Shown in pieces: positions 44,651 to 56,015 of a stretch of 64,000 bases of DNA. Under the pieces are notes generated by a model. That model was given only the letters and a program-made list of their open reading frames with translations. It had not been told where the DNA came from and made no database searches. Position numbers and translations under genes: made by a program. Numbering within the stretch: position 1 is the first letter of the stretch; every line of letters starts with the position of its first letter. Source of the stretch: Candidatus Paracaedimonas acanthamoebae. GTDB lineage: Bacteria > Pseudomonadota > Alphaproteobacteria > Caedimonadales > Caedimonadaceae. The stretch lies in assembly GCA_017307065.1 (NCBI GenBank), contig JAFKGL010000015.1:21676-85675 (forward strand), given 5' to 3'.

Positions 44651-45448
44651 TTATGAATTTAGTAAAAATTCATCTTCCTCTCCTGTTTTGTGGACAACTT
44701 CTTTAAAGAGTTTCAAAAGATCATCTTCTTTCAATTTGGAACGTTCTTCTCCCTTAACATCAAAAACAATCTCCCCCTCTGTTAACATTAGAGTACGATT
44801 TCCGACTTCAAGCGCTTGATGCATACTATGCGTTACCATTAGCACTGTAAGATTTTTTTCTAGAATTATATTGCGCGTGAGTTGAATGATGAAAGCTGCC
44901 GTACGTGGATCAAGAGCTGCAGTATGTTCATCAAGAACCAATATCTGCATTGGAGAAAGTGCCGCCATAATTAAAGAAATAGCCTGACGTTGTCCCCCTG
45001 AAAGCAAGCCTATTGGATCTCTCAATCGTTTCTCAAGACCCAAATTTAATCTTTCAAGAAATGTTATAAAAATTTTACGATTCTTCGGAGATAAAGCAAA
45101 TCCAAGACCGAGATTTTTACCGCGATAAAATGCTAAAGCCAGATTTTCTTCAACAGTTAAAGTACCGCATGTTCCTATTAAAGGATCTTGGAACACACGC
45201 GCGACCATACGTGCCCTTTTCTCTGACGACCACCGTGTAACATCAGTTTCTTCAAAAAATATTCGTCCTTGAGAAATATTAATATCTCCCGTTAAAACAT
45301 TCAGAAGAGTAGATTTTCCAGCTCCATTACCACCAATAACAGTAACAACTTCGCCTTCTTCAATCGTTAGAGAAATATTTTTTAAGACAACTTTCTCTAA
45401 TGCAGTTCCTTGATTGAATAATACGCGTACTTTCTCAAGTCTAATCAT
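44651..45448 (-). CDS. ABC transporter ATP-binding protein (TrpXYZ-like importer)
   Basis: The 265-residue ATPase has Walker A GGNGAGKST, LSGGQRQAISLIMAAL and Walker B ILVLDEHTAALDP. The unusual EHTAALDP is typical of ATPases paired with DUF534/ABC_sub_bind proteins. It lies 2 nt after the permease. These systems import tryptophan, tyrosine or other small molecules; the ligand here is unknown. Confidence 0.88.
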   Translation of the reverse strand: MIRLEKVRVLFNQGTALEKVVLKNISLTIEEGEVVTVIGGNGAGKSTLLNVLTGDINISQGRIFFEETDVTRWSSEKRARMVARVFQDPLIGTCGTLTVEENLALAFYRGKNLGLGFALSPKNRKIFITFLERLNLGLEKRLRDPIGLLSGGQRQAISLIMAALSPMQILVLDEHTAALDPRTAAFIIQLTRNIILEKNLTVLMVTHSMHQALEVGNRTLMLTEGEIVFDVKGEERSKLKEDDLLKLFKEVVHKTGEEDEFLLNS

Positions 45449-45450
45449 GC

Positions 45451-46350
45451 TTAGCCTCGCCCTATTAATTTATTCGTTGTCGCTTTTTTCAAACGTGGAA
45501 GTATCATTGCCACCATTACAATGCCTGCTGTTACTAAATTAAGATCAGTTGCTTGTAATCCAAGTCCATCCGCATTCAGGGCTAAAGCAATTGCAAAGCG
45601 GTGAAGAATCGTCCCAATAATACACGCCAAAAGGGTCAACCAAATTCTTCTAGTGGGGAATACAACTTCACCAATAATGACCGCCGCGAGCCCCATAATA
45701 ATCGTTCCATTTCCAATCGTCACATCTGCAAAACCTTGATGTTGAGCAAATAATGCGCCTCCTAAAGCAATTAACCCATTGCTTATAGCAATCCCCAGAA
45801 GAATCATTCCTTTGGTTTTTATACCTTGTGCCTGAGCCATACGTGGATTAGCACCAGTTGCCCGCAAAGCAAGACCTGTCGTTGTTAATAAAAAGTACCA
45901 TAAGAAAGTACCAATAACTAAAGAGAGTATGCTTAATATGAGTATTGTCCCTGCTATTTTTGCGCTAAAGAAAGCCTCAAATGGCGTAAAGATTGTTTCT
46001 ACATCCATCATAATTGTTATATTAGGACCTTTCATAATTCTTAAATTAATAGAATAAAGTGCTAACATAGTTAAAATACTGGCTAATAAATTTAAGATCT
46101 TCCATCGCACACTAAGCCATGCTGTGAATAAACCTGCTAGACTTCCTCCTAAGATGGCACATAATGTCGATAACCATGGATTATATCCTTGTGAAATTAA
46201 GATTGCCGCTATTGCAGCTCCTAAAGGAAAAGAACCATCAGCTGTCAAATCTGGAAAATCTAAGGCTCGAAAAGAAAGATAAACACCTAAAGCAACCATT
46301 CCATAAATTAAACCAAGCTCAATCGCACCTAGAAATTGTAATTCATTCAC
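45451..46350 (-). CDS. ABC transporter permease (branched-chain type, TrpXYZ-like)
   Basis: The 299-residue membrane protein has about eight helices and the landmarks LSFRALDFPDLTADGSFPLG and ALRATGANPRMAQAQGI (cytoplasmic coupling loop). These are characteristic of the permease that partners DUF534 binding proteins. The start is 3 nt after the end of the adjacent binding-protein gene. Confidence 0.9.
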   Translation of the reverse strand: MNELQFLGAIELGLIYGMVALGVYLSFRALDFPDLTADGSFPLGAAIAAILISQGYNPWLSTLCAILGGSLAGLFTAWLSVRWKILNLLASILTMLALYSINLRIMKGPNITIMMDVETIFTPFEAFFSAKIAGTILILSILSLVIGTFLWYFLLTTTGLALRATGANPRMAQAQGIKTKGMILLGIAISNGLIALGGALFAQHQGFADVTIGNGTIIMGLAAVIIGEVVFPTRRIWLTLLACIIGTILHRFAIALALNADGLGLQATDLNLVTAGIVMVAMILPRLKKATTNKLIGRG

Positions 46351-46353
46351 TGT

Positions 46354-47406
46354 CTATTTTTCCTTATTTATTGGACCTTCATGTCCAATTTTTTCAAAGT
46401 TGAATTCTGTATTTTCTGGAAGCTTTAGCTTAAAATTATTTAAAGTTTTCATGTTCACAGTTACATGAGAAACTTTCGCTGTTTCGACAGAAATAATTCC
46501 TGGTTTTTCTCCTTGTAAGATGCGAGCAATCATTTTTCCTGCAGCTTTTCCAATATCAAAAAGATGAGCTCCTGCGGTCGCTAAAGCACCTTGAAAAACA
46601 GAATCTGTCTCACTTGTAAAAATTGGTTTTTGAAAATCAAATTGCAGTTTAATTAAACTATCCATGGCAGAAAGAACCGTATTGTCTAAAGGAATGAAAA
46701 AAGCATCTACTTTTTTAATAAGACTTAAAGCTGCCGAATGAACATCAGATGTTTTCATAGCTGTTACAGATATAACTTCAAAACCTTCTTTCTTTGCAAA
46801 TTCTTCAAAAAGCTTAAATTGTTTTACAGAGTTAATTTCTCCAGGATTATAAATACCACCTATAATTTTAGCGTGAGGAAGCATCTTCTTAATCAACATT
46901 ACTTGTTTTTCAAGAGGAGGAAAATCACTGACCCCTGTAATAAATCCTCCAGGATTCTTAAGATCTTTGATAATTCCAGCATTTATTGGGTCTGTCACAG
47001 CCGCAAAAACAATTGGAATGTTCCTTTTTCGAGCGGCAGACATAAGAGCTTGTGCACTAGGTGTTGAAATCGCCACCATAATATCCGGCGTCATGCTTAC
47101 AAATTGCTGAGCTATTTGAATATTGGTTGCATTATTGCCTTGAGGATTCTTATAAACCCAATGCATTGTTTTGCCCTCATGATACCCTAATTCTTCAAGA
47201 GATTTTTTAATCCCTTCTCTGACAGAATTAGCAGAAGGATGATCAATTATTTGTGTAATAGTAATAAGAGGCTTAAGCTCTTCTGAATGAAGAGCAGGTA
47301 TAAATAAATTAAAACAAACTATAATTGTTAAGAATCTTATATAAAATATATCCACAAAATCTTTAAAGCCGCTCAAAATTGGGATGAGCATGTTTTTAAT
47401 GGCCAT
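46354..47406 (-). CDS. ABC substrate-binding protein (ABC_sub_bind/DUF534), copy 1
   Basis: The 350-residue protein has an N-terminal hydrophobic segment (about 20-40, after a short charged stretch) and the type I periplasmic fold: ITQIIDHPSANSVREGI, VMVAISTPSAQAL, PIVFAAVTDPINAG and IPLDNTVLSAMDSL. It is closely related to the next gene (47579-48574), especially the block STPSAQAL...VFAAVTDP. The cluster runs binding protein 2, binding protein 1, permease, ATPase. Confidence 0.9.
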   Translation of the reverse strand: MAIKNMLIPILSGFKDFVDIFYIRFLTIIVCFNLFIPALHSEELKPLITITQIIDHPSANSVREGIKKSLEELGYHEGKTMHWVYKNPQGNNATNIQIAQQFVSMTPDIMVAISTPSAQALMSAARKRNIPIVFAAVTDPINAGIIKDLKNPGGFITGVSDFPPLEKQVMLIKKMLPHAKIIGGIYNPGEINSVKQFKLFEEFAKKEGFEVISVTAMKTSDVHSAALSLIKKVDAFFIPLDNTVLSAMDSLIKLQFDFQKPIFTSETDSVFQGALATAGAHLFDIGKAAGKMIARILQGEKPGIISVETAKVSHVTVNMKTLNNFKLKLPENTEFNFEKIGHEGPINKEK

Positions 47407-47578
47407 AATAAGCTCCTTATAGTTTTTCTCGCTTTTACCATATCTTACATTATTGCTAAAAAGACAATTTTAATTAATTATCGTTCAATTTCTGATACAT
47501 AAAGCTGACCTACAGCTATTTATAATCTCATAATTATTTTAAAATTCAATTAATTTAAAATAATTGCTGCATATTCAA

Positions 47579-48574
47579 CTATTTTTCCAATTTATAAATT
47601 TTTGCTTTTTGAGCGATTTTATCTGGAATACTTAAGTCTAAATTCTTTGCGGTCTCATAATTAATATAGATTTGAGGATTCCGCGGAAATGCTATGGGAA
47701 TTTGTACCCCTTTTTTATTTTCTAAAAATTTAAATACAATTTCTCCAACCTGCTTCCCATGTTCATAATAACTCGTTCCAACAGCTGCAATTGCCCCTTT
47801 TTGAACAAGAACCTCATCACTTGTAAAACAAGGAATCTTTTTTTCATACTGTAAAGAAATCAAAGAAGAAATTGCAGAAACAACTGTATTATCTTGAGGA
47901 ATATATAAAATATCTACTTTTCCGATTAGATTTTGAGCAGAAAATAATACTTCTGAACTTTTTGTAGTCGGAGCTAACAAAATTTCGTATTCAAATTTTT
48001 TTGCTAAATCTTGAAATTCGCTGATCGTCTTCGTCGAATTCACCTCTGCAGGATTATATAGAATTCCAATTTTCTTAGCTGTAGGGAAAAGTTCTCGAAT
48101 CAATTCAATTTGGGCATTTAAAGGAGGAAGATCACTTACACCAGAAATAAAATCTCCAGGTTTATTTAAATCTTTAATTAACCTCGCCTGCAAAGGGTCT
48201 GTGACAGCCGCAAACACAAGAGGAATATTTTTACCATGAGAAACAGATGCAAGAGCTTGTGCGCTAGGTGTTGAAATTGCAACCATAACATCTGGCTTCA
48301 TCCCGCTTAACTGTTGTGCGATTTGATTATTAATACTCATATTTCCTTGAGCATTTTTATAAATGACTTTGTAATCCTTCCCCTCTTCTAATCCACTTTG
48401 TGAAAGGAAATCATAAATTCCTTGCCTTACAGCTTCAAGAGATGGATGTTCAACTATCTGGCTAATGGCTATTACTTTAAGTGACTGAGCCGACGGTTCA
48501 ATCTTATCTCTAAACAAAAAGAGACTACCTAAAATTAAAACGCTTAAACCTAGCAATATTTTTAGTATTTTCAT
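47579..48574 (-). CDS. ABC substrate-binding protein (ABC_sub_bind/DUF534), copy 2
   Basis: I use ATG 48574, where a lysine start and hydrophobic stretch (MKILKILLGLSVLILGSLFL) make a signal peptide; the frame is open ten codons further. About 331 residues with ISQIVEHPSLEAVRQGI, VMVAISTPSAQAL, PLVFAAVTDPLQAR and IPQDNTVVSAISSL. It is a paralogue of copy 1, separated by 172 bp, so it may have its own promoter and a different ligand while using the same permease. Confidence 0.9.
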   Translation of the reverse strand: MKILKILLGLSVLILGSLFLFRDKIEPSAQSLKVIAISQIVEHPSLEAVRQGIYDFLSQSGLEEGKDYKVIYKNAQGNMSINNQIAQQLSGMKPDVMVAISTPSAQALASVSHGKNIPLVFAAVTDPLQARLIKDLNKPGDFISGVSDLPPLNAQIELIRELFPTAKKIGILYNPAEVNSTKTISEFQDLAKKFEYEILLAPTTKSSEVLFSAQNLIGKVDILYIPQDNTVVSAISSLISLQYEKKIPCFTSDEVLVQKGAIAAVGTSYYEHGKQVGEIVFKFLENKKGVQIPIAFPRNPQIYINYETAKNLDLSIPDKIAQKAKIYKLEK

Positions 48575-48621
48575 GGAAAAATTCTCATTAAATTTGCGAC
48601 ACACTACGAAAAAATTCGCCT

Positions 48622-49791
48622 TTACGCAAAGTTTTTTATATTATCTTCTTTCACACATATTTTCCGATCTTCAAGAAAGATTGAAACTTTACCATTCAGA
48701 AAATCGAGCGCAACTTTTCCAAAAATCTCATATCTCCACCCTTTAAGGACATCAATAGGTGCTTCTTCTTTTAACATAATAAGAGAATCGAGATCTTTAG
48801 TTGTTGCAATGAGCCTTTCAGCCACTTGAGATTCTTGACTTTTTATCTTCAAAAGAACTCTCAATAAGTCAATTAAAGTAGAAGATGCTCCTAACTTACC
48901 TATTTTTATATGAAGTGTTGGACACTCTTCAGAGGGAATTTCATTTGCTGAACTTAGAACACTCATGATCTGAGTCCCAACAATCCCTGTTGCTAATTTC
49001 GTTGAAATACCTCTTATTTGACATAATTCTTCTGAGGAATTTGGATTATGGGCGGCAATTTCAACAAGAATTTCATCCCGAAGCATCCGACCTCTTGGGA
49101 TATTTTTATGTACAGCTTCCAATTCACGCCAAGCTCCCAAAGCTTGCAGGCGAGCTAAAAATCGTGGTTCTCCACTCCTTGGACGTAATCTTTGCCACGC
49201 TTTTTCAGGCTGAACTTTATAAGAGTCAATATTTTGTAATTCCTCCATTTCTTCTTTTATCCATAAAAAACGATCATTATTTTGGAGGCGTTCAAAAAGT
49301 TTCTGATAGATTATTCTTAAAAAAATAACATCATTCGCTGCATACTTTAATTGTTTATCAGTGAGAGGACGTCGTGCCCAATTTGAATAACGGCTTGATT
49401 TATCTAAAGGTGTTTTAACCATGGAATTTACAAGTGTTTCATAACCAACAGACTCACCAAAACCACAAACCATTGCGGCAATTTGAGTATCAAAAATAGG
49501 CTTAGGTAGTTCTTTCATTAAAAAGTAAAAGATTTCTAAATCTTGGTAAGCAGAATGAAATACCTTAATGATATTTTCATTTTTCATAATTTCAAAAAGC
49601 GGCAAAAGATCAATTTCAACACTCAAAGGATCAATAAGAGCGATATCTTGGGAACCTGCAATTTGTATTAAGCAAACTTTAGGCCAATAAGTATCTTCTC
49701 GAATAAATTCGGTATCAACGGCGATAAAATCTTCATTTTCTATTTTTTTACAAAATGTTATTAGCTTTTCATTGGTTGAAATCAATTCCAT
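48622..49791 (-). CDS. rnd: Ribonuclease D
   Basis: The 389-residue 3'-5' exonuclease has the DEDD residues in IAVDTEFIRE, KVFHSAYQDLEIF and KYAANDVIFL, and a C-terminal HRDC domain (about 210-290; LQALGAWRELEAVHKNIPRG). It trims the 3' ends of tRNAs and small RNAs. The gene precedes the ABC importer cluster but is separated by about 47 nt. Confidence 0.94.
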   Translation of the reverse strand: MELISTNEKLITFCKKIENEDFIAVDTEFIREDTYWPKVCLIQIAGSQDIALIDPLSVEIDLLPLFEIMKNENIIKVFHSAYQDLEIFYFLMKELPKPIFDTQIAAMVCGFGESVGYETLVNSMVKTPLDKSSRYSNWARRPLTDKQLKYAANDVIFLRIIYQKLFERLQNNDRFLWIKEEMEELQNIDSYKVQPEKAWQRLRPRSGEPRFLARLQALGAWRELEAVHKNIPRGRMLRDEILVEIAAHNPNSSEELCQIRGISTKLATGIVGTQIMSVLSSANEIPSEECPTLHIKIGKLGASSTLIDLLRVLLKIKSQESQVAERLIATTKDLDSLIMLKEEAPIDVLKGWRYEIFGKVALDFLNGKVSIFLEDRKICVKEDNIKNFA

Positions 49792-49884
49792 ACAAATATC
49801 CTTTTCACTTTAAGAGAAGAATTCTAGCAAAAAGCAATATAAATTGCTATTTTACCTCAACAGAAAATTTAGAAAGAGAAAATT

Positions 49885-51666
49885 ATGCATCTTTACCGAA
49901 CACACAAATGTAATGAATTAACGGCAGAACACGTCGGTTCACAAGTCAGGCTTTCTGGATGGATTCATCGGAAAAGAGATCATGGAGATCTTTTATTTGT
50001 GGACTTGAGAGACCATTATGGAATTACTCAATGCGTAATTGAAGCAAAAAATGAACACTTCAAAACACTAGAAGCTACTAAACTTGAAAGTGTTATCACA
50101 GTCACAGGGCATGTACTTCAGCGAACCCCAGAAACAACAAACACAAAAATGCCAACAGGCGCTATTGAACTTGCGATTGATGACTGTCATGTTGATTCAA
50201 TTGCAGATGTTTTACCGCTATCTGTTAACAGTGATCAAGAATTTCCAGAAGAAACAAGGCTTCGTTATCGTTTTCTTGATCTTCGCCGCGAAAAAATGCA
50301 TGCGAATATCGTACTTCGCAGTCAAATTATTGCCTCTATTCGTCGTCGAATGATCGAGCAAGACTTTATAGAATACCAAACACCCATTTTAACGGCTAGC
50401 TCTCCTGAAGGAGCAAGAGATTTCTTAGTCCCTTCTCGCGTTCATCCCGGTAAATTTTATGCCCTCCCGCAAGCCCCTCAAATGTTTAAACAGCTTCTTA
50501 TGATTGCAGGGTTTGATCGTTATTTCCAAATTGCGCCTTGTTTTCGTGATGAAGATGGGCGTGCTGATCGCTCTCCAGGAGAATTTTATCAATTAGACTT
50601 TGAAATGTCGTTTGTGACTCAAGAAGATGTCTTTGCTGCTCTTGAACCTGTTCTTCATGGACTATTTACTGAATTTGGGAAAAATAAGATTGTAACAGAG
50701 ACTCCTTTTCCCCGTATCACATATGATGAAGCAATGCTTAAATATGGTTCAGATAAGCCAGATTTGAGAAATCCTCTCGTTATTTCACAGGTAAATGAAG
50801 TTTTTGAAAACTCAGAATTTAGTGTTTTTGCAAATGCCATTTCTCGAGGATCCGTCATTAGAGCAATCCCCGCACCTACTGCTGCTAAAGAATCACGCAA
50901 ATTCTTTGTTAACTTAGATGACTGGGCAAAAACTCAAGGAGCACCAGGCCTTGGTTATATTATTTTTTCCGAGGGTGTTGCAAAAGGCCCGATCGCAAAA
51001 TTCCTAGATGAAGCTCGGCTAAAGCGTTTGAAAGAATTAACAAATGTTCAAGAAGGTGATGCTGTTTTCTTTGTCTGTGCACCAAAAAAAGAGGCCGAAA
51101 AACTTGCCGGCTTAGCGCGCCAAAAAATTGGACAAGAACTAGATCTTATCGAAAGAAATTGCTTTAAGTTCTGCTGGATCGTTGATTTTCCAATGTTCGA
51201 ATATAATGAAGAACACAAAAAAATAGACTTCTCCCACAATCCGTTCTCTATGCCTCAAGGAGAACTTGAAGCCTTAAATTCTCAAGATCCACTAGATATC
51301 AAAGCTTATCAATACGATATCGTTTGTAATGGTTATGAGCTTTCAAGCGGGGCAATTCGTAACCATAAACCTGAAATTATGTATAAGGCTTTTGAAATTG
51401 CAGGCTATACACGAGAAGAAGTTGAAACTCAATTTAGTGGAATGCTGAATGCTTTAAAATATGGTGCGCCGCCTCATGGTGGCTCAGCGCCTGGTATTGA
51501 TCGAATTGTAATGCTTCTCGCTGAAGAACCAAATTTACGTGAAATTGTTGCATTTCCAATGAATCAGCAAGCTCAAGATTTATTAATGGGCGCTCCGTCA
51601 GAGGTAACACAAAAACAACTTGAAGAACTTCACATTCGCGTTCAATTACCACCCGAACAAAAATAA
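49885..51666 (+). CDS. aspS: Aspartyl-tRNA synthetase
   Basis: The 593-residue class II synthetase has an N-terminal OB-fold ([20 protein letters not shown]), motif 2 [19 protein letters not shown], a bacterial GAD insertion domain (about 280-420) and motif 3 [22 protein letters not shown] is a purine-rich site ahead of the ATG. It is convergent with prmC, with only 15 bp between the stops. Confidence 0.97.
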   Translation: MHLYRTHKCNELTAEHVGSQVRLSGWIHRKRDHGDLLFVDLRDHYGITQCVIEAKNEHFKTLEATKLESVITVTGHVLQRTPETTNTKMPTGAIELAIDDCHVDSIADVLPLSVNSDQEFPEETRLRYRFLDLRREKMHANIVLRSQIIASIRRRMIEQDFIEYQTPILTASSPEGARDFLVPSRVHPGKFYALPQAPQMFKQLLMIAGFDRYFQIAPCFRDEDGRADRSPGEFYQLDFEMSFVTQEDVFAALEPVLHGLFTEFGKNKIVTETPFPRITYDEAMLKYGSDKPDLRNPLVISQVNEVFENSEFSVFANAISRGSVIRAIPAPTAAKESRKFFVNLDDWAKTQGAPGLGYIIFSEGVAKGPIAKFLDEARLKRLKELTNVQEGDAVFFVCAPKKEAEKLAGLARQKIGQELDLIERNCFKFCWIVDFPMFEYNEEHKKIDFSHNPFSMPQGELEALNSQDPLDIKAYQYDIVCNGYELSSGAIRNHKPEIMYKAFEIAGYTREEVETQFSGMLNALKYGAPPHGGSAPGIDRIVMLLAEEPNLREIVAFPMNQQAQDLLMGAPSEVTQKQLEELHIRVQLPPEQK

Positions 51667-51681
51667 AATTACTATTTTTGT

Positions 51682-52539
51682 TTATACAAACGCTTTTTGA
51701 AAGATTCCACACCGAATGATCCCAGCTAAATCTGGGATCCATTCTTGAATAATAAGCTCTGATTTTTCAAAAATTTTTTCAACAGCTTTTTCTTGCCCTT
51801 GACCAATCTCAAGAAATAAATGGCCTGAAGTTTTTAATAAACGAAAAACGTGAGGTGCCAAAGCACGATAAGCATCTAAACCATCTTCTCCTGCAAATAA
51901 GGCGATCTCGGGGTCATATTGAATAACTTCAGGTGAAAGAATTTGTCGCTCTGTTTCAGCAATGTAAGGAGGATTTGAGATAATAATATCAAATGTTCCC
52001 TCAATCCCCTCCCCCCAAGAAGTCTGGATCAGCTTAAGCCGATCCTGTAAGTTAAATTTCTCTAAATTAAGTTGAGCAACTTCAAGAGCTTGTGCTGATT
52101 TATCAACACCGATTCCAAAACTAAAAAGATATTCTTGAAGTAAAGTAATAATAAGACAACCTGTACCAATACCTAAGTCGAGAATATTAAAAACCATTTC
52201 ACGAGACGGATAGGTTTTAAGGACGGCTTCTATTAATGTTTCACTATCAGGACGAGGATCTAAAGTTTCAGCCTTTACAATAAAAGGCAAACTCCAAAAT
52301 TCTTTTTCTTCTCTGATTTTTGAAAGAGGCTCATGTAAAGATCTTCTTGTGATCCAATACTTATATTTTTCAAGCTGCTCAGGTGTCAGGTGGACTTGAG
52401 GAGAAATGATAATTTTTTCTAAGGAAAAATTTAAAGCATACCTCAGAAGTAATCGAGCTTCATGAAAACTGTTTAAAATTCCAGCTTGCTTTAATTTTTC
52501 CTGAGCTTCTGAAAGAGCTTCATAAATTGTTAATGACAT
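51682..52539 (-). CDS. prmC: Release factor glutamine methyltransferase
   Basis: The 285-residue protein methylates the GGQ glutamine of RF1 and RF2. It has a helical N-domain, the SAM-binding ILDLGIGTGCLIITL and the substrate-binding NPPYIAE, and SGHLFLEIGQGQE. Its ATG overlaps the prfA stop by 1 nt, coupling the modifier to its substrate. Confidence 0.96.
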   Translation of the reverse strand: MSLTIYEALSEAQEKLKQAGILNSFHEARLLLRYALNFSLEKIIISPQVHLTPEQLEKYKYWITRRSLHEPLSKIREEKEFWSLPFIVKAETLDPRPDSETLIEAVLKTYPSREMVFNILDLGIGTGCLIITLLQEYLFSFGIGVDKSAQALEVAQLNLEKFNLQDRLKLIQTSWGEGIEGTFDIIISNPPYIAETERQILSPEVIQYDPEIALFAGEDGLDAYRALAPHVFRLLKTSGHLFLEIGQGQEKAVEKIFEKSELIIQEWIPDLAGIIRCGIFQKAFV

Positions 52540-53618
52540 TACTCAGCGATATCAGCAAGACGAGTAGCCTGATCTTCAGTAATGAGAGCATCAAGTAACT
52601 CATCTAAATCTGTTCCCTCCATAATTTGCTCTAGTTTGTATAAGGTTAAATTTATACGATGATCAGTGACACGTCCTTGGGGATAATTATAGGTTCGGAT
52701 CCGTTCAGAACGATCGCCAGATCCAACTTGATTTTTACGCGATGCAGATCTTTCTGCTTCCTTCTTTTGTCTTTCAAGATCATAGAGCCTTGCTCGTAAA
52801 ATTTTAAGTGCTTTTGCTTTATTTTTATGCTGAGATTTTTCATCTTGCTGTTGTACAACAAGACCTGAAGGAATGTGCGTAATCCGAACAGCGCTATCTG
52901 TTGTGTTAACTGATTGACCACCAGGCCCGCTCGAACGATAAACATCAATTCGCAAATCTTTTTCTTCAATTGTAATATCAACATCTTCTACTTCAGGCAA
53001 AACAGCAACTGTTGCTGTACTTGTGTGAATTCGACCTTGCGATTCAGTCGCAGGAACCCGCTGAACACGATGAACCCCAGATTCAAATTTAAGACGTGAA
53101 TAGGCTCCCTTCCCCAAAACTGACGCACTGACCTCTTTTATGCCACCAATGCCTGTATCAGTTAAGCTTATAATCTCAAATCGCCACCTTAAACCTTCAG
53201 CATAACGTTGATACATGCGCAATAAGTTGCTTGCGAATAAAGCCGCTTCATCTCCACCAGCTCCGCCGCGAATTTCAAGAATCACGTTACGTTCGTCATC
53301 CACATCCTTAGGCAGTAAAAGGACTTTTATGCCGTGTTCAAGTTCTGGTATCTTTTCTTTTCGCGCTCTAAGGTCTTCTTCTGCTAATGCTTTAAATTCT
53401 ATATCAAGAGTAGAATCTTGTAGTAATTCTTCCAGATCTTTGATCTCACTTTGTTCTTTACGTAATAACATAATAGCTTCAGCAACATCTTTAAGATCTG
53501 AGTATTCTTTTGAGATGCGCACAAATTCTTGTCCGCTTTCATGATGACCTGTCCCAAGTATATCTCCAAGTTCATGATAACGTGCAAGAACATGATTTAG
53601 CTTAACATCGAAACTCAC
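52539..53618 (-). CDS. prfA: Peptide chain release factor 1
   Basis: The 359-residue factor reads UAA and UAG. The PxT anticodon-like tripeptide appears in [16 protein letters not shown], and GGQ in [18 protein letters not shown], confirming RF1 rather than RF2. Full length for the family. It sits 5 nt after hisS and overlaps prmC. Confidence 0.97.
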   Translation of the reverse strand: MSFDVKLNHVLARYHELGDILGTGHHESGQEFVRISKEYSDLKDVAEAIMLLRKEQSEIKDLEELLQDSTLDIEFKALAEEDLRARKEKIPELEHGIKVLLLPKDVDDERNVILEIRGGAGGDEAALFASNLLRMYQRYAEGLRWRFEIISLTDTGIGGIKEVSASVLGKGAYSRLKFESGVHRVQRVPATESQGRIHTSTATVAVLPEVEDVDITIEEKDLRIDVYRSSGPGGQSVNTTDSAVRITHIPSGLVVQQQDEKSQHKNKAKALKILRARLYDLERQKKEAERSASRKNQVGSGDRSERIRTYNYPQGRVTDHRINLTLYKLEQIMEGTDLDELLDALITEDQATRLADIAE

Positions 53619-53623
53619 GTTTA

Positions 53624-54856
53624 TTATTCCTTTATTAATTTATCTATCAATTTTGTGAAAGAAATCTTTTCTTGAACACCTGTTTTGAAATCTCTCACAA
53701 GAGCTTCTTCTGTTCTTATTTCATCTTCACCAATAATGACCGCATGAGTTGCATTTACTTTATCAGCACGTTTTAAGCGTTTAGATAAATTCCCATGATA
53801 TCCCATATCAACAAAAATCCCCTTATAGCGTAATTCTTGTGCTAATTTAAGGCAAACCTCTTCAGCTTGTTCTCCTAGAGGGATCATAGCTACAGGAGCT
53901 ACAATTTTTGGGAATTCTGGCTTTAGTAAAGAAATTCGATCAACCCCTGCTCCCCATCCAATGCCCGGGAGATGCGGCCCTCCCATCATTTCGACTAGAT
54001 TGTCGTAGCGTCCGCCCGCGATAACCGCGCTTTGGGCTCCCAATGCATCAGTAATAAATTCGAATGTAGTATGACAATAATAATCTAAGCCTCGTACTAA
54101 ACGTGGATTAATCTTATAGGGTATCTCTAATAATTCTAATCCTCGACATACCTCTTTAAAAAATATTTTTGAAGCTTCATTTAAATAATCACCATAAACG
54201 GGGGCTTCTTTTATAATTTCTTTGTCTTGTTCAGTTTTTGAATCTAAAATTCTTAAAGGATTACGCTCAAGCCTGTCTTGACTCTCAGGAGATAATTTAG
54301 CACGTAGTGGCATAAGATATGCTAAGAGTGCTTTTTTATAAGTTTCTCTACTCTCTGGATCTCCTAATGTATTGATTTCAAGTTTAATTTTATGTTCAAT
54401 ACCTAAAGTCTTTAAGATATGATAGGCCATTGCAATAACTTCGATATCTGCCGTCGGAATTGCAGTTCCTATCAATTCAACACCTATCTGATCAAATTGT
54501 CGATAACGACCTCTTTGGGGACGTTCATATCGAAACATAGGACCAGCATAAGAAAGTTTTAGGGGTGCATGCTGAGCCATTCCATTAGAAATCACGGCCC
54601 GCACCACACCCGCTGTACCTTCTGGACGAAGAGTGAGCTCTTCACCTCCCCTATCTTTAAATGTATAAGTTTCTTTACTTACAATATCTGAAGTTTCACC
54701 AAGGCGATGAAAAACACCAGAGAACTCAAATATAGGGGTTGAAATTTCATCAAAACCATAATAACCCGCAACTTTCATCGCTTCTTTCACAATAAAGCGA
54801 TATTGACGACATTCATTAGGCAATAAATCATGCGTTCCGCGAACAGGCTGAAACAC
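53624..54856 (-). CDS. hisS: Histidyl-tRNA synthetase
   Basis: The 410-residue class II synthetase has [10 protein letters not shown] at the start, motif 2 [20 protein letters not shown], the HisA-signature [13 protein letters not shown] and GVDRISLL (motif 3), then the anticodon-binding domain. It leads the hisS-prfA-prmC series. Confidence 0.97.
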   Translation of the reverse strand: MFQPVRGTHDLLPNECRQYRFIVKEAMKVAGYYGFDEISTPIFEFSGVFHRLGETSDIVSKETYTFKDRGGEELTLRPEGTAGVVRAVISNGMAQHAPLKLSYAGPMFRYERPQRGRYRQFDQIGVELIGTAIPTADIEVIAMAYHILKTLGIEHKIKLEINTLGDPESRETYKKALLAYLMPLRAKLSPESQDRLERNPLRILDSKTEQDKEIIKEAPVYGDYLNEASKIFFKEVCRGLELLEIPYKINPRLVRGLDYYCHTTFEFITDALGAQSAVIAGGRYDNLVEMMGGPHLPGIGWGAGVDRISLLKPEFPKIVAPVAMIPLGEQAEEVCLKLAQELRYKGIFVDMGYHGNLSKRLKRADKVNATHAVIIGEDEIRTEEALVRDFKTGVQEKISFTKLIDKLIKE

Positions 54857-54917
54857 GAATACACTCCTTTGGTTTTTAGCTTAAGCCCCTAAGAAGGACT
54901 TTTTGCCCATTTATTAT

Positions 54918-55961
54918 TTAATGTGCGCTAAGATAGGAGAGTAATGACTGAGCGTCTAGTAAAATATGCTGTTTAACTTCACCTTTTCTACCTAAAGACT
55001 TTGGCGTTTCATCTCCAACGCTCACATTAATGCCACCTGCGTTTCCTGTGTATAATAATAAGCCTTCTTTTTGAGGAACATCAAATGTATCTCCAGGCAA
55101 CATTGTTTTTACAAAAATAGTTTCTCCTTGAGTATTATTAATTTGAATCCAAGATTCCTCAGTACAACTCAATTTTATATTAATAGAGGAACTTGGTGTA
55201 TTTTTCTCAACTGTAGATGTTTTTTCAGGAAGCTGTTCAGTTGTTTTATTTTCTTTCTTCTCTAAATTTTCTAACATGGGCTCATTATCTTTTTTAGGAA
55301 TTAAAATCTCACTATCTTTATCAACTATATTAGATAAATCAGAGGAAGAGGATGTTAGCGATAAAGATGTTTTTTCAAACGGCTTTTCAGATAACTCCTT
55401 TTGGAATTGATCTTGAGCAGGGTCAGATTTTTCAGACCTCATCAATGTTTTATCAGATGGTATGGAGTCTGGTATTTCTTGTTTTTCTTTAGAAACTGAA
55501 TTTATAATAAACCAAATTAATAAAATACTAACAGCAATACCAATAGACACAACTAAATATACTCTATTTGGGGTTGTTGATTTTCTTAACGCTTCAGGAA
55601 GATTTAATTGCACATTTTGGTTTTCAAGTAAAATTTGTTGCTTAAAAAGTTCTACCCATTTTGATGGTTTTTCTCCTAAGAACTGAGCATACGCTCTAAC
55701 AAAACCTAATGTATATACTCTCTCAGGAAGAAATTCAGCATTTCCTTCTTCAATAGCTTCTAAATATCGCACGCCAATCCTTAGAACTTCAGAAACTTCT
55801 TCTAAGGTATAATGTTTTCGTTCTCTAATTTTTCGAAAATGGTGCCCTACGTGTAGAGGTACTTTAATTTCTTTTACAGAAAAATCTTTCTCAGTTAACT
55901 CAACAGATTCGTTTTTTTTCAAAGATTCTGCCTTCTTTACTGGTTTTTTGTTAACATTCAT
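54918..55961 (-). CDS. RodZ-like helix-turn-helix membrane protein with DUF4115 domain
   Basis: Using ATG 55961 the product has about 347 residues. Residues about 40-110 are an XRE-like helix-turn-helix (FRKIRERKHYTLEEVSEVLR, YLEAIEEGNAEFLPERVYTL), then a transmembrane helix (about 150-170), a Ser/Lys/Glu-rich linker and a C-terminal beta domain with SWIQINNTQGE and GDTFDVPQKEGLLLYTGNAG. This is the RodZ layout, which links MreB to the membrane. No mreB is in the window, so the role is by architecture. Confidence 0.85.
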   Translation of the reverse strand: MNVNKKPVKKAESLKKNESVELTEKDFSVKEIKVPLHVGHHFRKIRERKHYTLEEVSEVLRIGVRYLEAIEEGNAEFLPERVYTLGFVRAYAQFLGEKPSKWVELFKQQILLENQNVQLNLPEALRKSTTPNRVYLVVSIGIAVSILLIWFIINSVSKEKQEIPDSIPSDKTLMRSEKSDPAQDQFQKELSEKPFEKTSLSLTSSSSDLSNIVDKDSEILIPKKDNEPMLENLEKKENKTTEQLPEKTSTVEKNTPSSSINIKLSCTEESWIQINNTQGETIFVKTMLPGDTFDVPQKEGLLLYTGNAGGINVSVGDETPKSLGRKGEVKQHILLDAQSLLSYLSAH

Positions 55962-56015
55962 GCAATCGTTTCCCCATAAGTTACTATAAAATAAATAGCT
56001 ACATCTTAAAAACAA

